NCBI RefSeq assembly: GCF_008641105.1
Contig: NZ_VTTI01000010.1
Span: forward strand, 1-64,000
From: Halopseudomonas salina
GTDB lineage: Bacteria; Pseudomonadota; Gammaproteobacteria; Pseudomonadales; Pseudomonadaceae
Direction: 5' to 3'
DNA length: 64,000 bases
Shown: positions 24,333 through 34,978 of the stretch, in pieces
Numbering within the stretch: position 1 is the first letter of the stretch
How the letters are laid out: the number at the start of each line of letters is the position of its first letter
The notes under the pieces: model-generated
The model's database searches: none
What the model was told of the DNA's origin: nothing
The model's input: only the letters and a program-made list of their open reading frames with translations
Translations under genes and position numbers: made by a program

Positions 24333-27156
24333 GCTTGCGCACCTCACCCGGGCCTTCGATGTTATCTATGCAGCGACCGCAGAGTTCGGGATGCGCAGCA
24401 TGTGAGCCCACGTCGGGGCGCAGATGCCAGCAGCGGGCGCACTTGGCGTGACCGGATTTGACGATACTCAGCTTTAAGCCCGGTAGTTCTGTTGTGACCG
24501 AGTCTGAGCCCGCAGCATCCAGCGGCGCAATAGCCGCCTGGGACGTAATCAGCACAAAACGTAACTCGTCGCCAAGGCGCGCAAGCTTGTCCGCAAGTGC
24601 TTCGTCGGCATGCAAGGTCACTTCCGCCTGCAGGCTGCCGCCGATGACTTTTTCCTTGCGCAGATTTTCCATCTCGCGATTCACTGCCACCTTCACTGCC
24701 ATGATTTCTTCCCAGAATTCACGGCCGAACGCAGCACTCTCTGGCAACGCGGCCAGCTGTTCATACCAGGTATTGAGCATCACGGATTCGTTGTGCTCGC
24801 CCGGCAGGTGCTCCCACAACTCTTCAGAGGTGAACGCCAGGATAGGGGCTATCCAGCGCGTCAGCGCCTCCACGATGTGATACATGGCCGTCTGGCAGGA
24901 CCGCCGCGCAGTGCTGTTGGCACCAGTGGTGTATTGGCGGTCCTTGATGATATCCAGGTAGAAGCCGCCCAGCTCCTGTACACAGAAGTTATGCACCTTC
25001 TGATACACGTTCCAGAACTTGTAGCTGTTGTAATCCTCGATGATCTCCTGCTGCAGCAGCAAAGTGCGATCAACTGCCCAGCGATCCAGATCCAGCATCT
25101 GCTCAGGATCGAGAAGGTGCTCTTTTGGATCGAAGCCGGTCAGGTTCGAGAGCAGGAATCGAGCGGTGTTACGAATACGGCGGTAGGCGTCTGCGCTGCG
25201 CTGCAGGATCACCTTGGAAACCGCCATCTCGCCCGAGTAGTCAGTCGAGGACACCCACAAACGGAGAATGTCTGCACCCAGGCTGTTGTTGATTTCCTGG
25301 GGTGCGACCACGTTGCCCAGGGACTTGGACATCTTGCGGCCGTTCTCGTCGACGACGAAACCGTGGGTCAACAGCGCCTTGTAGGGCGCGTGGCCATCGA
25401 TGGCGGCGCCGGTCAGCAGGGATGAATGGAACCAGCCGCGATGCTGGTCGGAGCCTTCCAGATACAGGTCCGCACGCGGGCCCTGTTCGTGACCCATCGG
25501 GTGTGAGCCGCGCATAACGTGCCAGTGGGTGGTACCGGAGTCGAACCAGACGTCCAGCGTATCGCTGATCTTGTCATACTGCTCTGCCTCGGCACCCAGC
25601 AGCTCCTGTGCGTCTGCCTTGAACCAGGCCTCGATTCCCCCCTGCTCGACTCGCTTGGCAACTTCTTCGATCAGCTCGAGCGTGCGCGGGTGCAGGTCGC
25701 CGGTTTCCTTGTGCAAAAACAGGGGGATCGGCACACCCCAGTTGCGTTGGCGCGAAATGCACCAGTCAGGACGGCCGGCAATCATGTTGTGCAGGCGCTG
25801 CTTGCCCCAGGCGGGAACGAATTCGGTTGTTTCAATAGCGGCCAGAGCGCGCTTACGCAGGCTCTCGCCCTCCTTCGGCTCGGTATCCATGCCGACAAAC
25901 CACTGCGCTGTTGCGCGGTAGATCACCGGCGTCTTGTGACGCCAGCAGTGCATGTAGCTGTGGCTGACCTGCTCGTGGGCCAGCAGACAGCCGACTTCTT
26001 CAAGCTTGGCGACCACATTGGGGTTGGCTTTCCAGATGAACTGGCCACCGAAGAATTCCAGCGATTCGACATACACACCATTGCCCTGAACAGGGCTGAG
26101 AATGTCGTCATTGACCATGCCGTAGCGCTTGCAGGTATGAAAGTCGTCCACACCATAGGCAGGCGCTGAGTGCACGATACCGGTACCCGCACCCAACTCG
26201 ACATAATCAGCCAGATAAACTGGCGACTTGCGTTTATAGAACGGGTGATTGAAATTGATCAACTCCAGCGTGTCGCCGGTAGTAACAGCAACAACCTCGC
26301 CTTCACGGCCGTAACGGGCCAGACAGCTTTCGACCAGTTCTTCAGCCAGCACCAGCAATCGGTCACCGACATCAACCAGGGCGTAGTTGAATTCCGGATG
26401 CACGTTCAGCGCCTGGTTGGCCGGGATCGTCCAGGGAGTCGTGGTCCAGATGACCATCTGCGCCGGCTTGCTCAGCTCTGGCAGGCCAAAGGCGGCGGCG
26501 AGTTTGGCAGGTTCGGCGCAGGGGAAACCGACATCAATGGTTGGCGACTGCTTGTCGGCATATTCCACTTCAGCTTCAGCCAGGGCCGAGCCACAGTCGA
26601 AGCACCAGTTGACCGGCTTCAGACCCTTGAATACAAAACCTTTCTCGACCATCTTGCCCAGCGCACGGATCTCGCCCGCCTCGTTGGCATAATCCATGGT
26701 CTTGTAGGGATTATCCCACTCCCCGAGCACACCCAGACGCTGGAAGTCGGTCTTCTGGCCTTCGATCTGCTTGGCCGCGTAGGCACGACTCAACTCGCGG
26801 GTTTTAGCTGGCTCCAGATTCTTGCCGTGGGTGACTTCGATCTTGTGCTCGATCGGCAAACCATGGCAGTCCCAGCCGGGCACGTAGGGTGCGTCAAAGC
26901 CCGACAGCGTCTTGGAGCGGGTAATCATGTCCTTGATGATCTTGTTGACTGCGTGGCCAATATGAATATCGCCGTTGGCGTAGGGCGGGCCATCGTGCAG
27001 CACAAAGCTGGGCCGGCCGCGGCTGATCTCGCGGATCTTGCCGTACAGGTCGATACCTTCAAGACGCTTGAGCGTCTCCGGCTCACGGTTGGGCAGGCCG
27101 GCTTTCATCGGGAATGCCGTTTCTGGCAGGTTCAGCGTCGCTTTGTAATCAGTCAT
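24325..27156 (-). CDS. ileS: Isoleucyl-tRNA synthetase
   Basis: Charges tRNA-Ile. The 943-residue class I synthetase has the HIGH motif in [10 protein letters not shown] (about 58-67), a large CP1 editing domain with [13 protein letters not shown], the KMSKS motif in [10 protein letters not shown] (about 602-611), the anticodon-binding domain and the C-terminal zinc cysteines CARCWH and CGRC. ATG 27156 gives the family start [11 protein letters not shown]; a GTG at 27171 is less likely because it lacks a ribosome site. Confidence 0.98.
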   Translation of the reverse strand: MTDYKATLNLPETAFPMKAGLPNREPETLKRLEGIDLYGKIREISRGRPSFVLHDGPPYANGDIHIGHAVNKIIKDMITRSKTLSGFDAPYVPGWDCHGLPIEHKIEVTHGKNLEPAKTRELSRAYAAKQIEGQKTDFQRLGVLGEWDNPYKTMDYANEAGEIRALGKMVEKGFVFKGLKPVNWCFDCGSALAEAEVEYADKQSPTIDVGFPCAEPAKLAAAFGLPELSKPAQMVIWTTTPWTIPANQALNVHPEFNYALVDVGDRLLVLAEELVESCLARYGREGEVVAVTTGDTLELINFNHPFYKRKSPVYLADYVELGAGTGIVHSAPAYGVDDFHTCKRYGMVNDDILSPVQGNGVYVESLEFFGGQFIWKANPNVVAKLEEVGCLLAHEQVSHSYMHCWRHKTPVIYRATAQWFVGMDTEPKEGESLRKRALAAIETTEFVPAWGKQRLHNMIAGRPDWCISRQRNWGVPIPLFLHKETGDLHPRTLELIEEVAKRVEQGGIEAWFKADAQELLGAEAEQYDKISDTLDVWFDSGTTHWHVMRGSHPMGHEQGPRADLYLEGSDQHRGWFHSSLLTGAAIDGHAPYKALLTHGFVVDENGRKMSKSLGNVVAPQEINNSLGADILRLWVSSTDYSGEMAVSKVILQRSADAYRRIRNTARFLLSNLTGFDPKEHLLDPEQMLDLDRWAVDRTLLLQQEIIEDYNSYKFWNVYQKVHNFCVQELGGFYLDIIKDRQYTTGANSTARRSCQTAMYHIVEALTRWIAPILAFTSEELWEHLPGEHNESVMLNTWYEQLAALPESAAFGREFWEEIMAVKVAVNREMENLRKEKVIGGSLQAEVTLHADEALADKLARLGDELRFVLITSQAAIAPLDAAGSDSVTTELPGLKLSIVKSGHAKCARCWHLRPDVGSHAAHPELCGRCIDNIEGPGEVRKHA

Positions 27157-27167
27157 CTGGTCCAGGC

Positions 27168-28118
27168 TCACTTGTTTGAGTCAGAGGCCCATTGGGCGCG
27201 GGCAGCTGCAATATCTGCCGTGATAGCTGCCTGCAGGGCATCCAGGGAATCGAATCGCTGTTCGTCACGCAGTTTTTCATGAAATAGGACGGTGAGGTGG
27301 CGGCCATAGAGATTGCCCTTGAAGTCCAGCAGATGGACCTCGAGATGCGGCTGGCCATCACCTTCAACCGTGGGACGCATGCCGATGTTGGCCACGCCCT
27401 GATGTGACCCCTTGAAAGGGTCTTCGTCGAGCACCGCACTCACACGGAATACCCCCTTGAGCGGTGCGTGCAGGCGTTTTAATTGCACATTAGCGGTGGG
27501 TGCACCCAGGGTGCGGCCCAGCTGCTGACCGTACATCACACGACCGCTGATACTGAATGGACGCCCCAGCAGACGCTCAGCCAGCTCGAAGTCGCCGTCG
27601 GCCAGCACCTGGCGCAACCGCGTGCTACTGATGCGGTCGCCGCTCTCTGCCACCGTATTGGCCGCCTCGACGGTGAAGCCGTGGCGCTCGCCGCTACCCT
27701 CCAGAAAAGCAAAATCACCACTGCGATCGCAACCAAAGCGGAAGTCGTCACCCACTTCCAGATGCTTTACACCAAGGCCGTCGATCAGCACCTGCTGAAC
27801 GAATTCCTCTGCGCTGAGCTCGCGTAGCCGGCGATTAAAGGCCAGACAAAGCACGCGATCAACCCCTTCAGCTTCAAGCAGCATGAGCTTGTCGCGCAAG
27901 CGGGTAAGGCGCGGGGGCGCGGCGTTGGGCGCGAAGTATTCCCGAGGCTGCGGTTCGAAAATCACCACACAGCCGGGCAGTCCCATACGGGCAGAGTGCG
28001 AACGCAGGCGCTTCAGAATGGCCTGATGCCCGGCATGCACACCGTCGAAGTTACCGATTGTCGCTACACAACCCCGATGCCGGGGGCGCAGGTTATGTAG
28101 ACCGCGGACCAGTTCCAT
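27168..28118 (-). CDS. ribF: Bifunctional riboflavin kinase/FAD synthetase
   Basis: Makes FMN from riboflavin and then FAD. The 316-residue protein has the N-terminal nucleotidyltransferase domain (about 15-160) with [14 protein letters not shown] and later [13 protein letters not shown], and the C-terminal flavokinase domain (about 185-310) with [11 protein letters not shown] and the motif [11 protein letters not shown]. It lies 11 bases before ileS in the same direction, as in other gammaproteobacteria. Confidence 0.97.
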   Translation of the reverse strand: MELVRGLHNLRPRHRGCVATIGNFDGVHAGHQAILKRLRSHSARMGLPGCVVIFEPQPREYFAPNAAPPRLTRLRDKLMLLEAEGVDRVLCLAFNRRLRELSAEEFVQQVLIDGLGVKHLEVGDDFRFGCDRSGDFAFLEGSGERHGFTVEAANTVAESGDRISSTRLRQVLADGDFELAERLLGRPFSISGRVMYGQQLGRTLGAPTANVQLKRLHAPLKGVFRVSAVLDEDPFKGSHQGVANIGMRPTVEGDGQPHLEVHLLDFKGNLYGRHLTVLFHEKLRDEQRFDSLDALQAAITADIAAARAQWASDSNK

Positions 28119-28212
28119 AATGCTCGTTGTTTGGCTGAGGGATCAAACGCGCGAGTATACAGGGTAAGCGGTGTGCGCGTCATGCGCAGGCGCCGAGTTG
28201 ACCGCCAGGATG

Positions 28213-28280
28213 CTGGTCGAGATGGAACTCGACCCTCCGGGAAACCACCCCTGGGAATGGCCGAGTTCCACCTCGGCTTT
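28213..28280. repeat. REPIN-like palindrome doublet (GTCGAGATGGAACTCGAC family)
   Basis: GGTCGAGATGGAACTCGACC (28215-28234) is a palindromic unit; a second inverted unit with CCGAGTTCCACCTCGG follows (28261-28276), separated by CTCCGGG...CCTGGG. The same unit pair occurs at 41448-41525 and 55877-55952, with a single unit at 55971-56000. It fills most of the ribF-murJ gap. Confidence 0.8.
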
Positions 28281-28291
28281 CGGGGCTGCTG

Positions 28292-29863
28292 TCAGCCCTG
28301 ACGCAGATGACGCATGCGCATTCCTGTGGCGATTAGCGTCAACACAAAGATACCTATGCCGGCGCCAACCAAAAGAGCCATCTCGAGCACCTTGCGTTGC
28401 CACGCCCAGGCGAACCACTGCTCGATACCCGGCACCATCCAAACGATAACCAATGCCATCGCGATGCAGGCTGTGACCAACCGGAAAGCGAACACCCCCC
28501 AGCCCGCCTGGGCCTGATAGATGCCTGCCTTGCGCAACCCCCACCAGAGCAGACTCGCATTGAGCACGGCTGACAATGAGGTTGCCAGCGCCAACCCAAC
28601 GTGGGCCAAAGGCCAGATCAGGATCAGGTTGAAGCCCATATTGACCACCATGCAGATGATCGCGATCTTTACTGGCGTCTTGATGTCCTGGCGCGCGAAA
28701 TAACCCGGAGCTAATACCTTGATGAGCATGAAGGTCATCACGCCTATTGAATAAGCTCTCAGTGCGGCGGCGGCTTGCAGAGTGTCGCGTTCAGTCATGG
28801 CGCCATAGTGAAACAGGGTGGCAATCAGCGGCTCAGCCAACAGCAGAAGCGCCAACGCGGCCGGCACGCCCACCAACAAAACCATGCGAATCGCCCAGTC
28901 GAGAGTGGCAGAAAACGCCTTGGGGTCCTCCCCCGCGTGCTGGCGGGACAACGCTGGCAGAATGACCGTACCAATCGCGATACCAAAGGCGCCAAGCGGC
29001 AGCTCTGACAGACGATCAGCGTAGTACAGCCAGGAAATGCTGCCCGTTTCCAGGAAGGACGCGAGCACAGTATCCAGCAGCAGATTGATCTGGCTTACCG
29101 ACACACCGAACAACGCCGGTAGCATCAGGGTCATGATGCGCTTGACCCCCTCATGCTTGCGGTTGGGGCGCGGCATCGGCAACAGTTTGATCTGCGCAAG
29201 AAACGGCAACTGGAATAACAGTTGCACTACACCGGCAATAAACACGCCCCACGCCAGCGCCATGATGGGCTCGGCAAAATAGGGCGTCATCAGAACCGTC
29301 GCACCAATCATGCTCAGATTGAGCAGTACCGGGGTAAAAGCCGGCACGGCAAATCGACCGTAGCTGTTCAGTATCGACCCGCAGAGGGCAGTAAGTGAGA
29401 TCAACAGCAGATAGGGAAAGGTGATACGCAACATATCGGTCGCCAGGGCGAGCTTTTCCGTATCGCCATGGAAACCCGGTGCAAAAATGGTTATCAGCAC
29501 CGGCGCGCCCGCAACCCCCAGCGCCGTGATGGCAACCAGAGTGATTCCCAATGTCCCGGCAACGCCGTTCACCAGGTATTTGACATCCTCCAGACTGCGT
29601 TTGGCGCGATATTCGGACAGCACCGGCACAAATGCCTGGGCAAAAGCGCCCTCGGCAAAGAGTCTGCGCAGAAAATTGGGGATCTTGAAGGCGATAAAAA
29701 AGGCATCGGCTTCGGACTGGGAACCGAAATAGGCCGCAACCACCACGTCGCGCACCATCCCGAGTACACGCGAGAGCAGCGTCATGATGCTCACAACCAT
29801 GCCTGAACGCAGTAACGTCGGGGCTTTGGGTTCGGGAGCTGCGGGAGGGACCTGCTCAGTCAT
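28292..29863 (-). CDS. murJ: Lipid II flippase MurJ
   Basis: Flips the peptidoglycan precursor lipid II across the inner membrane. The 523-residue MOP-family protein has 14 predicted helices and the family patterns SRVLGMVRDVVVAAYFG (about 32-48), NFLRRLFAEGAFAQAFVPV (about 64-82) and the RPNRKHEGVKRI cytoplasmic loop. It heads the minus-strand murJ-ribF-ileS-lspA-fkpB-ispH series, divergent from rpsT. The REPIN-like element after it may tune read-through into ribF. Confidence 0.97.
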   Translation of the reverse strand: MTEQVPPAAPEPKAPTLLRSGMVVSIMTLLSRVLGMVRDVVVAAYFGSQSEADAFFIAFKIPNFLRRLFAEGAFAQAFVPVLSEYRAKRSLEDVKYLVNGVAGTLGITLVAITALGVAGAPVLITIFAPGFHGDTEKLALATDMLRITFPYLLLISLTALCGSILNSYGRFAVPAFTPVLLNLSMIGATVLMTPYFAEPIMALAWGVFIAGVVQLLFQLPFLAQIKLLPMPRPNRKHEGVKRIMTLMLPALFGVSVSQINLLLDTVLASFLETGSISWLYYADRLSELPLGAFGIAIGTVILPALSRQHAGEDPKAFSATLDWAIRMVLLVGVPAALALLLLAEPLIATLFHYGAMTERDTLQAAAALRAYSIGVMTFMLIKVLAPGYFARQDIKTPVKIAIICMVVNMGFNLILIWPLAHVGLALATSLSAVLNASLLWWGLRKAGIYQAQAGWGVFAFRLVTACIAMALVIVWMVPGIEQWFAWAWQRKVLEMALLVGAGIGIFVLTLIATGMRMRHLRQG

Positions 29864-30024
29864 GGATTCGAGTCGCCAGGTAAAGCCGCGATGATAGCCT
29901 CCCGACGTACTCTCTGGCGAGAACCGAGCCTTAGCAAAAGCTTGTGGCCGGAGCGTAAAAGCCTCAAGCTACTGCCCCACGGTAAACGGCCTGAAACTTC
30001 TGGTTTGCAGCCGATCGACACCCC

Positions 30025-30053
30025 TTGACATTGGTACAGGCTGGCGGCATAGT
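30025..30053 (+). promoter_or_regulatory. Sigma-70 promoter of rpsT
   Basis: TTGACA (30025-30030) is a perfect -35 element; 17 bases later CATAGT (30048-30053) is a 4/6 match to the -10. The transcript would start near 30060, with a leader of about 45 bases before rpsT. Confidence 0.75.
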
Positions 30054-30105
30054 ACGCGGCCTTATTTGTACCCTTATTCATAACGATTTTCTGAGGAGCA
30101 CGACG

Positions 30106-30378
30106 GTGGCAAACTCACCTCAAGCCAAGAAACGCGCCAAGCAGGCCGAGAAGCGCCGCAATCACAACGCAAGCCTGCGCTCCATGGTTCGTACTTATAT
30201 CAAGAACGTGGTCAAGGCTATCGACGCCAAAGACCTGGAAAAAGCAAAGACTGCCTACACCGCAGCAGTGCCGGTTATTGACCGCATGGCTGACAAGGGC
30301 ATCATCCCCAAGAACCGAGCCGCTCGTCACAAGAGCCGCCTGAACGCACACATCAAGGCAATGGCTACCGCCGCCTGA
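30106..30378 (+). CDS. rpsT: 30S ribosomal protein S20
   Basis: A 90-residue, Lys/Arg/Ala-rich small-subunit protein starting [21 protein letters not shown], the S20 signature. The start codon is GTG at 30106 with GAGGAG seven bases upstream; the frame is open further 5' but that covers the promoter. A GTG start is known for S20 genes, and in E. coli an unusual start codon takes part in its autoregulation. The gene has its own promoter and terminator. Confidence 0.97.
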   Translation: MANSPQAKKRAKQAEKRRNHNASLRSMVRTYIKNVVKAIDAKDLEKAKTAYTAAVPVIDRMADKGIIPKNRAARHKSRLNAHIKAMATAA

Positions 30379-30397
30379 TCTGCGTTTCTTGTGGAAG

Positions 30398-30425
30398 AAA
30401 AAACCGGCCTTGAGTCGGTTTTTTT
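30398..30425 (+). terminator. Rho-independent terminator of rpsT
   Basis: AAAAAACCG (30398-30406) pairs with CGGTTTTTT (30416-30424) around a nine-base loop and ends in seven T. It lies 20 bases after the rpsT stop and is partly symmetrical, so it may also stop transcripts of the minus-strand glycan cluster that ends at 30468. Confidence 0.85.
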
Positions 30426-30467
30426 GTGGGTGTTGTTTAGAAATAGAAAAGGCGGCCCCATCCCGCA

Positions 30468-31409
30468 CTAACGCCGAGACTCTCTTCTTTCGGACATTTC
30501 CAGAATTCCTATAGCAGCAAATCCAAAAAGAATGGAAAACCACATTCCTGCGACTCGAATCGCTATCGCGGTGACAGCTGCAACCTCCACCGAAATACCA
30601 TAGACACCCAGAATCGCTATCAGAGAAATCTCCGTCGAACCGATGCCGCCGGGCAACATGGACGCCGCGCCAGCAAGCATCGCCAGCGGATAGCTACCGA
30701 ATGCGCTCAGAAAAGGGATTGTCAGATTGAGCCATTCAAGCAGGTAGCAAAAAGAAAGAGCGGTAACCGACCACGCCAATAAGCCAAGCCCAAAAGAGAG
30801 TGCAACGTCAGGGCCGTTCATCCAAACCCGGCAGGATATGAGCCCATCCTCGACAACCTTCACCATCCCGCCCAACCGATCCATCCCGTACCTGACAACA
30901 AAACTCTCGATTACGTGCAGTGTCTGCGGGAAGCGTCCAAGCAGCAGAACCGCACTGGTGAAAAGCACTACGAAGATACCGCTTAGCCAAAGAATGCCGT
31001 GCTCACCAAATGCAGCCATACCCAGCAGAAACACTACGACCAGGTCGAACGATCTTTCATATACAAACGCCCCGAAAACGACCTGAGCAGGCACCGACTG
31101 GCGATCCAAATATCGGATTCGAATCAGCTCTCCTATCTTGCCTGGCGTTGCCGTAAAAGCGAAACCTGAAAGGTAAGCCAGATAACCGAAGATCCACCCC
31201 GTCCGATACCCGGCCCGCTTAAGCAACCAATGCCACCTCAGATAGCGGACGAACCATGACAAACATGCGAAACCAACCAATACTGGAAGAACCCGCACGA
31301 CCTGGTCCATCAGCTTGAAAGTGTCGTTTCGGGTATCTGCCCAGATCAAGCCAAGCAAGTAGAGTGCAGACAGGACGATGAGCCCGAGTACGGCGCGACT
31401 GAAATTCAA
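30468..31409 (-). CDS. Flippase-like membrane protein (LPG synthase TM family)
   Basis: A 313-residue protein with about eight membrane helices and the family pattern YLAYLSGFAFTATPGKIGELIRIRYL (split over about 75-102), FGAFVYERSFDLVVV and MLPGGIGSTEISLIAIL (about 250-266). The shared membrane core with lysylphosphatidylglycerol synthase and its frequent presence in glycan loci suggest a part in lipid-linked sugar export or transfer. It is the last gene of the arabinose-type cluster. It matches the protein at 11948-12886 in layout but differs clearly in sequence. Confidence 0.8.
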   Translation of the reverse strand: MNFSRAVLGLIVLSALYLLGLIWADTRNDTFKLMDQVVRVLPVLVGFACLSWFVRYLRWHWLLKRAGYRTGWIFGYLAYLSGFAFTATPGKIGELIRIRYLDRQSVPAQVVFGAFVYERSFDLVVVFLLGMAAFGEHGILWLSGIFVVLFTSAVLLLGRFPQTLHVIESFVVRYGMDRLGGMVKVVEDGLISCRVWMNGPDVALSFGLGLLAWSVTALSFCYLLEWLNLTIPFLSAFGSYPLAMLAGAASMLPGGIGSTEISLIAILGVYGISVEVAAVTAIAIRVAGMWFSILFGFAAIGILEMSERRESRR

Positions 31410-31415
31410 ACGTGA

Positions 31416-31817
31416 TTACCGGAAAGAATAATATTTATGACCGAGATAACTAGTGAACACAGGAACAACAACCCCAATCGCGTGGGCTGCTTCGCGCGCA
31501 AACCTTTCAATCCCGAGCCACGGAAACACTACGAAAGCCAGAAACATGCTGAGCCCCCATGTCTGCAAAATCGCCACGAAGTTCACCAGAACAAACCACC
31601 CTGCAGAAAGCCGTAAAGACTGCCGGGTCTCACGGAACACGAACAATCTGGCCAACACGAAAGCGGTCACCATTCCGGTAAGGTAGGCTAGAACCACGGC
31701 AGTAGAAAAACTGGTCCAAACGTCATAAACAATCCGCGACGCCAGATTGACCAGCGCTGCGATGCCACCCGTTATTAGAAACGCCAGGAATTTTCCGGAA
31801 AGGAATTGCCGGATCAT
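31416..31817 (-). CDS. GtrA family membrane protein
   Basis: A 133-residue protein with four membrane helices and the GtrA/DPMS pattern ([18 protein letters not shown], about 15-32; ending [10 protein letters not shown]). GtrA-like proteins are thought to flip polyprenyl-phosphate-linked sugars; one (Rv3789 type) is linked to export of decaprenyl-phosphoryl-arabinose in mycobacteria. Presence beside DprE1/DprE2-like enzymes suits such a role. It overlaps the FAD oxidoreductase gene upstream by four bases. Confidence 0.85.
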   Translation of the reverse strand: MIRQFLSGKFLAFLITGGIAALVNLASRIVYDVWTSFSTAVVLAYLTGMVTAFVLARLFVFRETRQSLRLSAGWFVLVNFVAILQTWGLSMFLAFVVFPWLGIERFAREAAHAIGVVVPVFTSYLGHKYYSFR

Positions 31818-33100
31818 CCTGCGGCGTCTCTGGCGATTGCACGTCCGAACTTAACGCTTTCCGATATCCCCCTGTCTTCCGGGTAGTAATAGGACGTGTC
31901 AGCGACCCACAGTCCCGCTATCGGCAACTTGGGCGGAGGAAGCCTGCGCAGAAAACCCGGCTCGCAAATCGGTTGCGCGAAGCGATAGCGGCTGGCATGA
32001 ATATCCAGGAAGTCATCATCATCCAAAGCCGGGTTGATTTTCTTGAGGTAGCTTCGCACCTTGTCCACGAAAACCGAATCAGGATCGGCAAACTTCCGGT
32101 GCTCTGCCGGCATGTAAAACGGCACGTAAACGATACTTTCTTCCAGGGGATACAAGTTCGAGTATTCGACCAAACCGGGTATATCCATGTCCGGATCATT
32201 GATATTCACCCAGAAATTCGAGCTGACCGGCTTGTTCAACTTCGCAATTACGCAAACGACGGCAATGTTCCGCACGGAACAAAAACGGTCTAGTAGCTCA
32301 ACGAGCAGATCCGGGGCAATTTGAGGAATGTAAGGCAAAGGGATCGTGCTTATGACCCTTTCAAAAGGATCAAACTGGCCTTTCGCCTCGATACCACGGA
32401 CGCTCCCCCCTTCCATAACGATTCGCGAAACCGGCGTATTGAGCCTGACCTCTCCGCCCCGCTCTTCAATCGACGCACGCATAGCTTGAAGGAGAGTGTC
32501 TGATCCGCCTTCAAGATACCCAAGCTTTTCCTTGAACAGATTGTATCTGGAGCGACCGATACGGCGGATGCGACTCCATATCCATGCCGCAGAAAGGTTA
32601 TCTGAATAGTCGTAGAACTTGTAATCGAAAAGTTTGCGCCATAACACTTCGTACGCCTCTGGACCTACCCAGCGCTTGATCCAGCCCGTCGCCTCCACGT
32701 CATCCAGCGGCGTCCAATCATTGCGTTTGGTTGACAGAAAAGCATGCAATCCGTATCGAAACTTGGCGATCATGCCAAGCCCTCGAAATCTCAGCAATGC
32801 AACTGGATTGCCCCAGGGCTGAAGTTCACCCTGGTACCAGTAACCCATTCTGGTAGCCACCCAGTGCATCTTGTCCGTCAGATCCAGCTCCTCCAACAGC
32901 TCAAGAAATGCGTCGTCGGAGGTGCAATGGAAATGGTAGTAGCGTTCGATATTCAACCCAGAGAAGTTAAACGGAGCAGCCATGCCGCCCACTCGATCAT
33001 CCGCCTCGAAGACAATCGGCTGATGGCCATCCAGCGCTAATTGATACGCAACTGCCAGCCCCATCGGACCTGCGCCTAAAACTGCTACGCGCTTACCCAT
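31814..33100 (-). CDS. NAD(P)/FAD-dependent oxidoreductase of glycan cluster
   Basis: A 428-residue flavoprotein with the dinucleotide-binding motif [19 protein letters not shown] (about 6-24), the GG motif [12 protein letters not shown] and a C-terminal FAD contact near [16 protein letters not shown] (about 395-410). The fold is that of amine oxidase/UDP-galactopyranose mutase/protoporphyrinogen oxidase relatives. The substrate is unknown; from context, a sugar nucleotide or a lipid-linked sugar is possible. It starts two bases after the epimerase gene and overlaps gtrA. Confidence 0.75.
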   Translation of the reverse strand: MGKRVAVLGAGPMGLAVAYQLALDGHQPIVFEADDRVGGMAAPFNFSGLNIERYYHFHCTSDDAFLELLEELDLTDKMHWVATRMGYWYQGELQPWGNPVALLRFRGLGMIAKFRYGLHAFLSTKRNDWTPLDDVEATGWIKRWVGPEAYEVLWRKLFDYKFYDYSDNLSAAWIWSRIRRIGRSRYNLFKEKLGYLEGGSDTLLQAMRASIEERGGEVRLNTPVSRIVMEGGSVRGIEAKGQFDPFERVISTIPLPYIPQIAPDLLVELLDRFCSVRNIAVVCVIAKLNKPVSSNFWVNINDPDMDIPGLVEYSNLYPLEESIVYVPFYMPAEHRKFADPDSVFVDKVRSYLKKINPALDDDDFLDIHASRYRFAQPICEPGFLRRLPPPKLPIAGLWVADTSYYYPEDRGISESVKFGRAIARDAAG

Positions 33101-33102
33101 AT

Positions 33103-34044
33103 TCAGAACTCCAGAGCAATGTGGCTGTATCGGGGATCATTGAACGTCTCGTTGATCGCTTCCGCAAAAGGCGTGCACTGAACACCGAAAATAGCCGGCC
33201 AATCAATCACTTCAAACTCATCTTTGGCGGTTAACGCCGCCAGTTGCTGAGTCGTGAAAGGCGGATTTCTGTCGAACAGTGCCCATATCCAGAGTAGAGA
33301 ATGAAACATGCTGTAGGGAATCTTGGTTATGACAGTCCGTGCGCCGGTCACGCGCTTGATGTGCCGAATAATATCTATGTAATCGACCTTTTCATGACCG
33401 GAGATGTTATAGATCCCGTCCGCTGCCCGGCCCTCCATGGCGCTAATGATCACGTTACAGAAATCTCCGACATATAATGGCTGCCGCATGTATTCACCAT
33501 TACCAGGAATAGGAAATACGGGCACCTTCTTCATAAAGCGGGAAAGCCAGCCCAGATGCTTCCTGTCAAACCACCCGAACATCAGAGTCGGCCGGAGGAT
33601 TGGGCACGAAATCCCGCTCTCCAATACCAGGTTTTCTTGCAGGATCTTGGTCCTGGTATAAAAATCGCCAGCAACAGAAACCACAACCGAGGAACTGATA
33701 TGCACGAGCTTCGAAACCTGGTGCTCTTTAACTGCTGATAGTATCAATGCCGTAGCCTCGACATTGTTACGGAGAAACTCCTCGTACTCTGTTCCGCCAA
33801 TCTGCGCCTGCAGCATCACTACCACTTTGGCGTCTTCGAAATGCTGTCGCCAATCGCCCGGCTGCGCCAAATCGACACACTCTGCCAGCACCCCGCCATG
33901 TACCGATTTCAACACATCCACGTTGTGTTGGTGTTTATCCAGCACAACGATGTTCGAACAGCCCTTGGCAATAAGCCTCGCCACCAGATTCTGACCAACC
34001 AGCCCGGCGCCCCCAGGCAAAACAATTTTATCGGTCAGCAACAT
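33103..34044 (-). CDS. NAD-dependent epimerase/dehydratase (extended SDR)
   Basis: A 313-residue extended short-chain dehydrogenase: nucleotide motif [14 protein letters not shown] (about 11-24), SSSVVVS near 117-123 and the catalytic Tyr/Lys pair in YTRTK (about 129-133), followed by [17 protein letters not shown]. Such enzymes epimerise, dehydrate or reduce NDP-sugars. Which sugar cannot be told. It is separated from the DprE2-like gene by about 196 bases, so a second promoter or processing site may lie there. Confidence 0.85.
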   Translation of the reverse strand: MLLTDKIVLPGGAGLVGQNLVARLIAKGCSNIVVLDKHQHNVDVLKSVHGGVLAECVDLAQPGDWRQHFEDAKVVVMLQAQIGGTEYEEFLRNNVEATALILSAVKEHQVSKLVHISSSVVVSVAGDFYTRTKILQENLVLESGISCPILRPTLMFGWFDRKHLGWLSRFMKKVPVFPIPGNGEYMRQPLYVGDFCNVIISAMEGRAADGIYNISGHEKVDYIDIIRHIKRVTGARTVITKIPYSMFHSLLWIWALFDRNPPFTTQQLAALTAKDEFEVIDWPAIFGVQCTPFAEAINETFNDPRYSHIALEF

Positions 34045-34110
34045 CAGCGTAATCCTTGATCCAGTTGGTTGGTACTGATGGCTTTAGTCTACCAATCACT
34101 TAGCGGTGCC

Positions 34111-34130
34111 TGTAATTCGAAAAAATTACA
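34111..34130. promoter_or_regulatory. AT-rich palindrome between epimerase and DprE2-like genes
   Basis: TGTAATT (34111-34117) and AATTACA (34124-34130) form a perfect 7-base inverted repeat around CGAAAA. It lies in the only long gap inside the cluster (34045-34240), 67 bases upstream of the epimerase start. It could be an operator or an RNA hairpin; there is no T-run to make it a terminator. The rest of the gap shows no clear gene. Confidence 0.35.
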
Positions 34131-34240
34131 GTGAACTCATCAGCGAAAGACCTCGTTGGCATCAGTCAAATGACATCATCAGCGTGATGGATCGCAGAGG
34201 ACACCTGGCGGCTCTCCATAAACATAATGCTAGCCGCGGA

Positions 34241-34978
34241 TTACAGACGGGTTCGTTTCAGTATGTCGTGGGGCATCGAGCGGATGATAAGCATGATCCA
34301 CCACCAAAAACCGGGCACGTAAACAACATTCATTTTGCGCTCAATGGCTCTACGAATAGCTTGGCCAGCACGCTCAGGCGACACAGTGAGCTTTTTTGGT
34401 AGGTCAAGACCTGCGGTCATAGGGGTCGAGACAAATCCAGGCTTGATCGTTACAACATGAACTCCCACCTTGTAAAGCCTAGCGCGCAGCCCTTCACAGA
34501 ACGTCGAAACTGCAGCTTTCGCCGCCCCATATACATAGTTGCTCTGGCGCCCCCTATCACCTGCCACCGAAGATATGACCGCAAGGGTTCCACTGCATTG
34601 GATCTCCAGATGGTTGGCGATCACCGAAAGCAACATAATTGTCGAGACCGCGTTGGTTGCGAAAGTATCCAGCAGCACACCTACATCGTTTTCGCATTTA
34701 GTCTGATCAGGGAGTGTGCCATGGGCGACCAGAGCAACATCTATATGGTGCAGCTCGCGAAGACAGGCATTCAGCATCTCGGGATGTGTATCCAGGTCGT
34801 TCACGTCCATCTTGAAGAGAATCACCGAGCTGGCACCCCGGACATCAAGGTCGTTCTTAATCTGCTCAAGCTTTTCTTCGTCCCGGCCGACAAGAAAGAA
34901 AGTGTGCCCCTGCTCCGCCCAACCCCGAGCACAAGCGACGGCGATGGCCGACGTGGCCCCTAGAATCAATATGTTCAT
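34241..34978 (-). CDS. DprE2-like SDR, polyprenylphosphoryl-2-keto-ribose reductase
   Basis: A 245-residue classical short-chain dehydrogenase with ILGATSAIAVACARG (about 4-18), the Ser-Tyr-Lys triad in ISSVAGDRGRQSNYVYGAAKA (split over about 136-157) and the PGFVSTPMT loop. The VAGDRGRQSNYVYG stretch closely follows mycobacterial DprE2, which reduces decaprenylphosphoryl-2-keto-ribose to the arabinose form. With a DprE1-like gene two genes upstream the assignment is strong. Start and preceding stop share ATGA, so it is translationally coupled to the 782-residue membrane protein. Confidence 0.85.
   Translation of the reverse strand: MNILILGATSAIAVACARGWAEQGHTFFLVGRDEEKLEQIKNDLDVRGASSVILFKMDVNDLDTHPEMLNACLRELHHIDVALVAHGTLPDQTKCENDVGVLLDTFATNAVSTIMLLSVIANHLEIQCSGTLAVISSVAGDRGRQSNYVYGAAKAAVSTFCEGLRARLYKVGVHVVTIKPGFVSTPMTAGLDLPKKLTVSPERAGQAIRRAIERKMNVVYVPGFWWWIMLIIRSMPHDILKRTRL

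Noticed and set aside
26170..27282. 370-codon frame antisense to ileS
   Set aside because: Shadow of the ileS reading frame in high-GC DNA; no family likeness and no ribosome site.
28171..28449. 92-codon plus-strand frame beside murJ
   Set aside because: It is made of the REPIN-like element and antisense murJ; not a gene.
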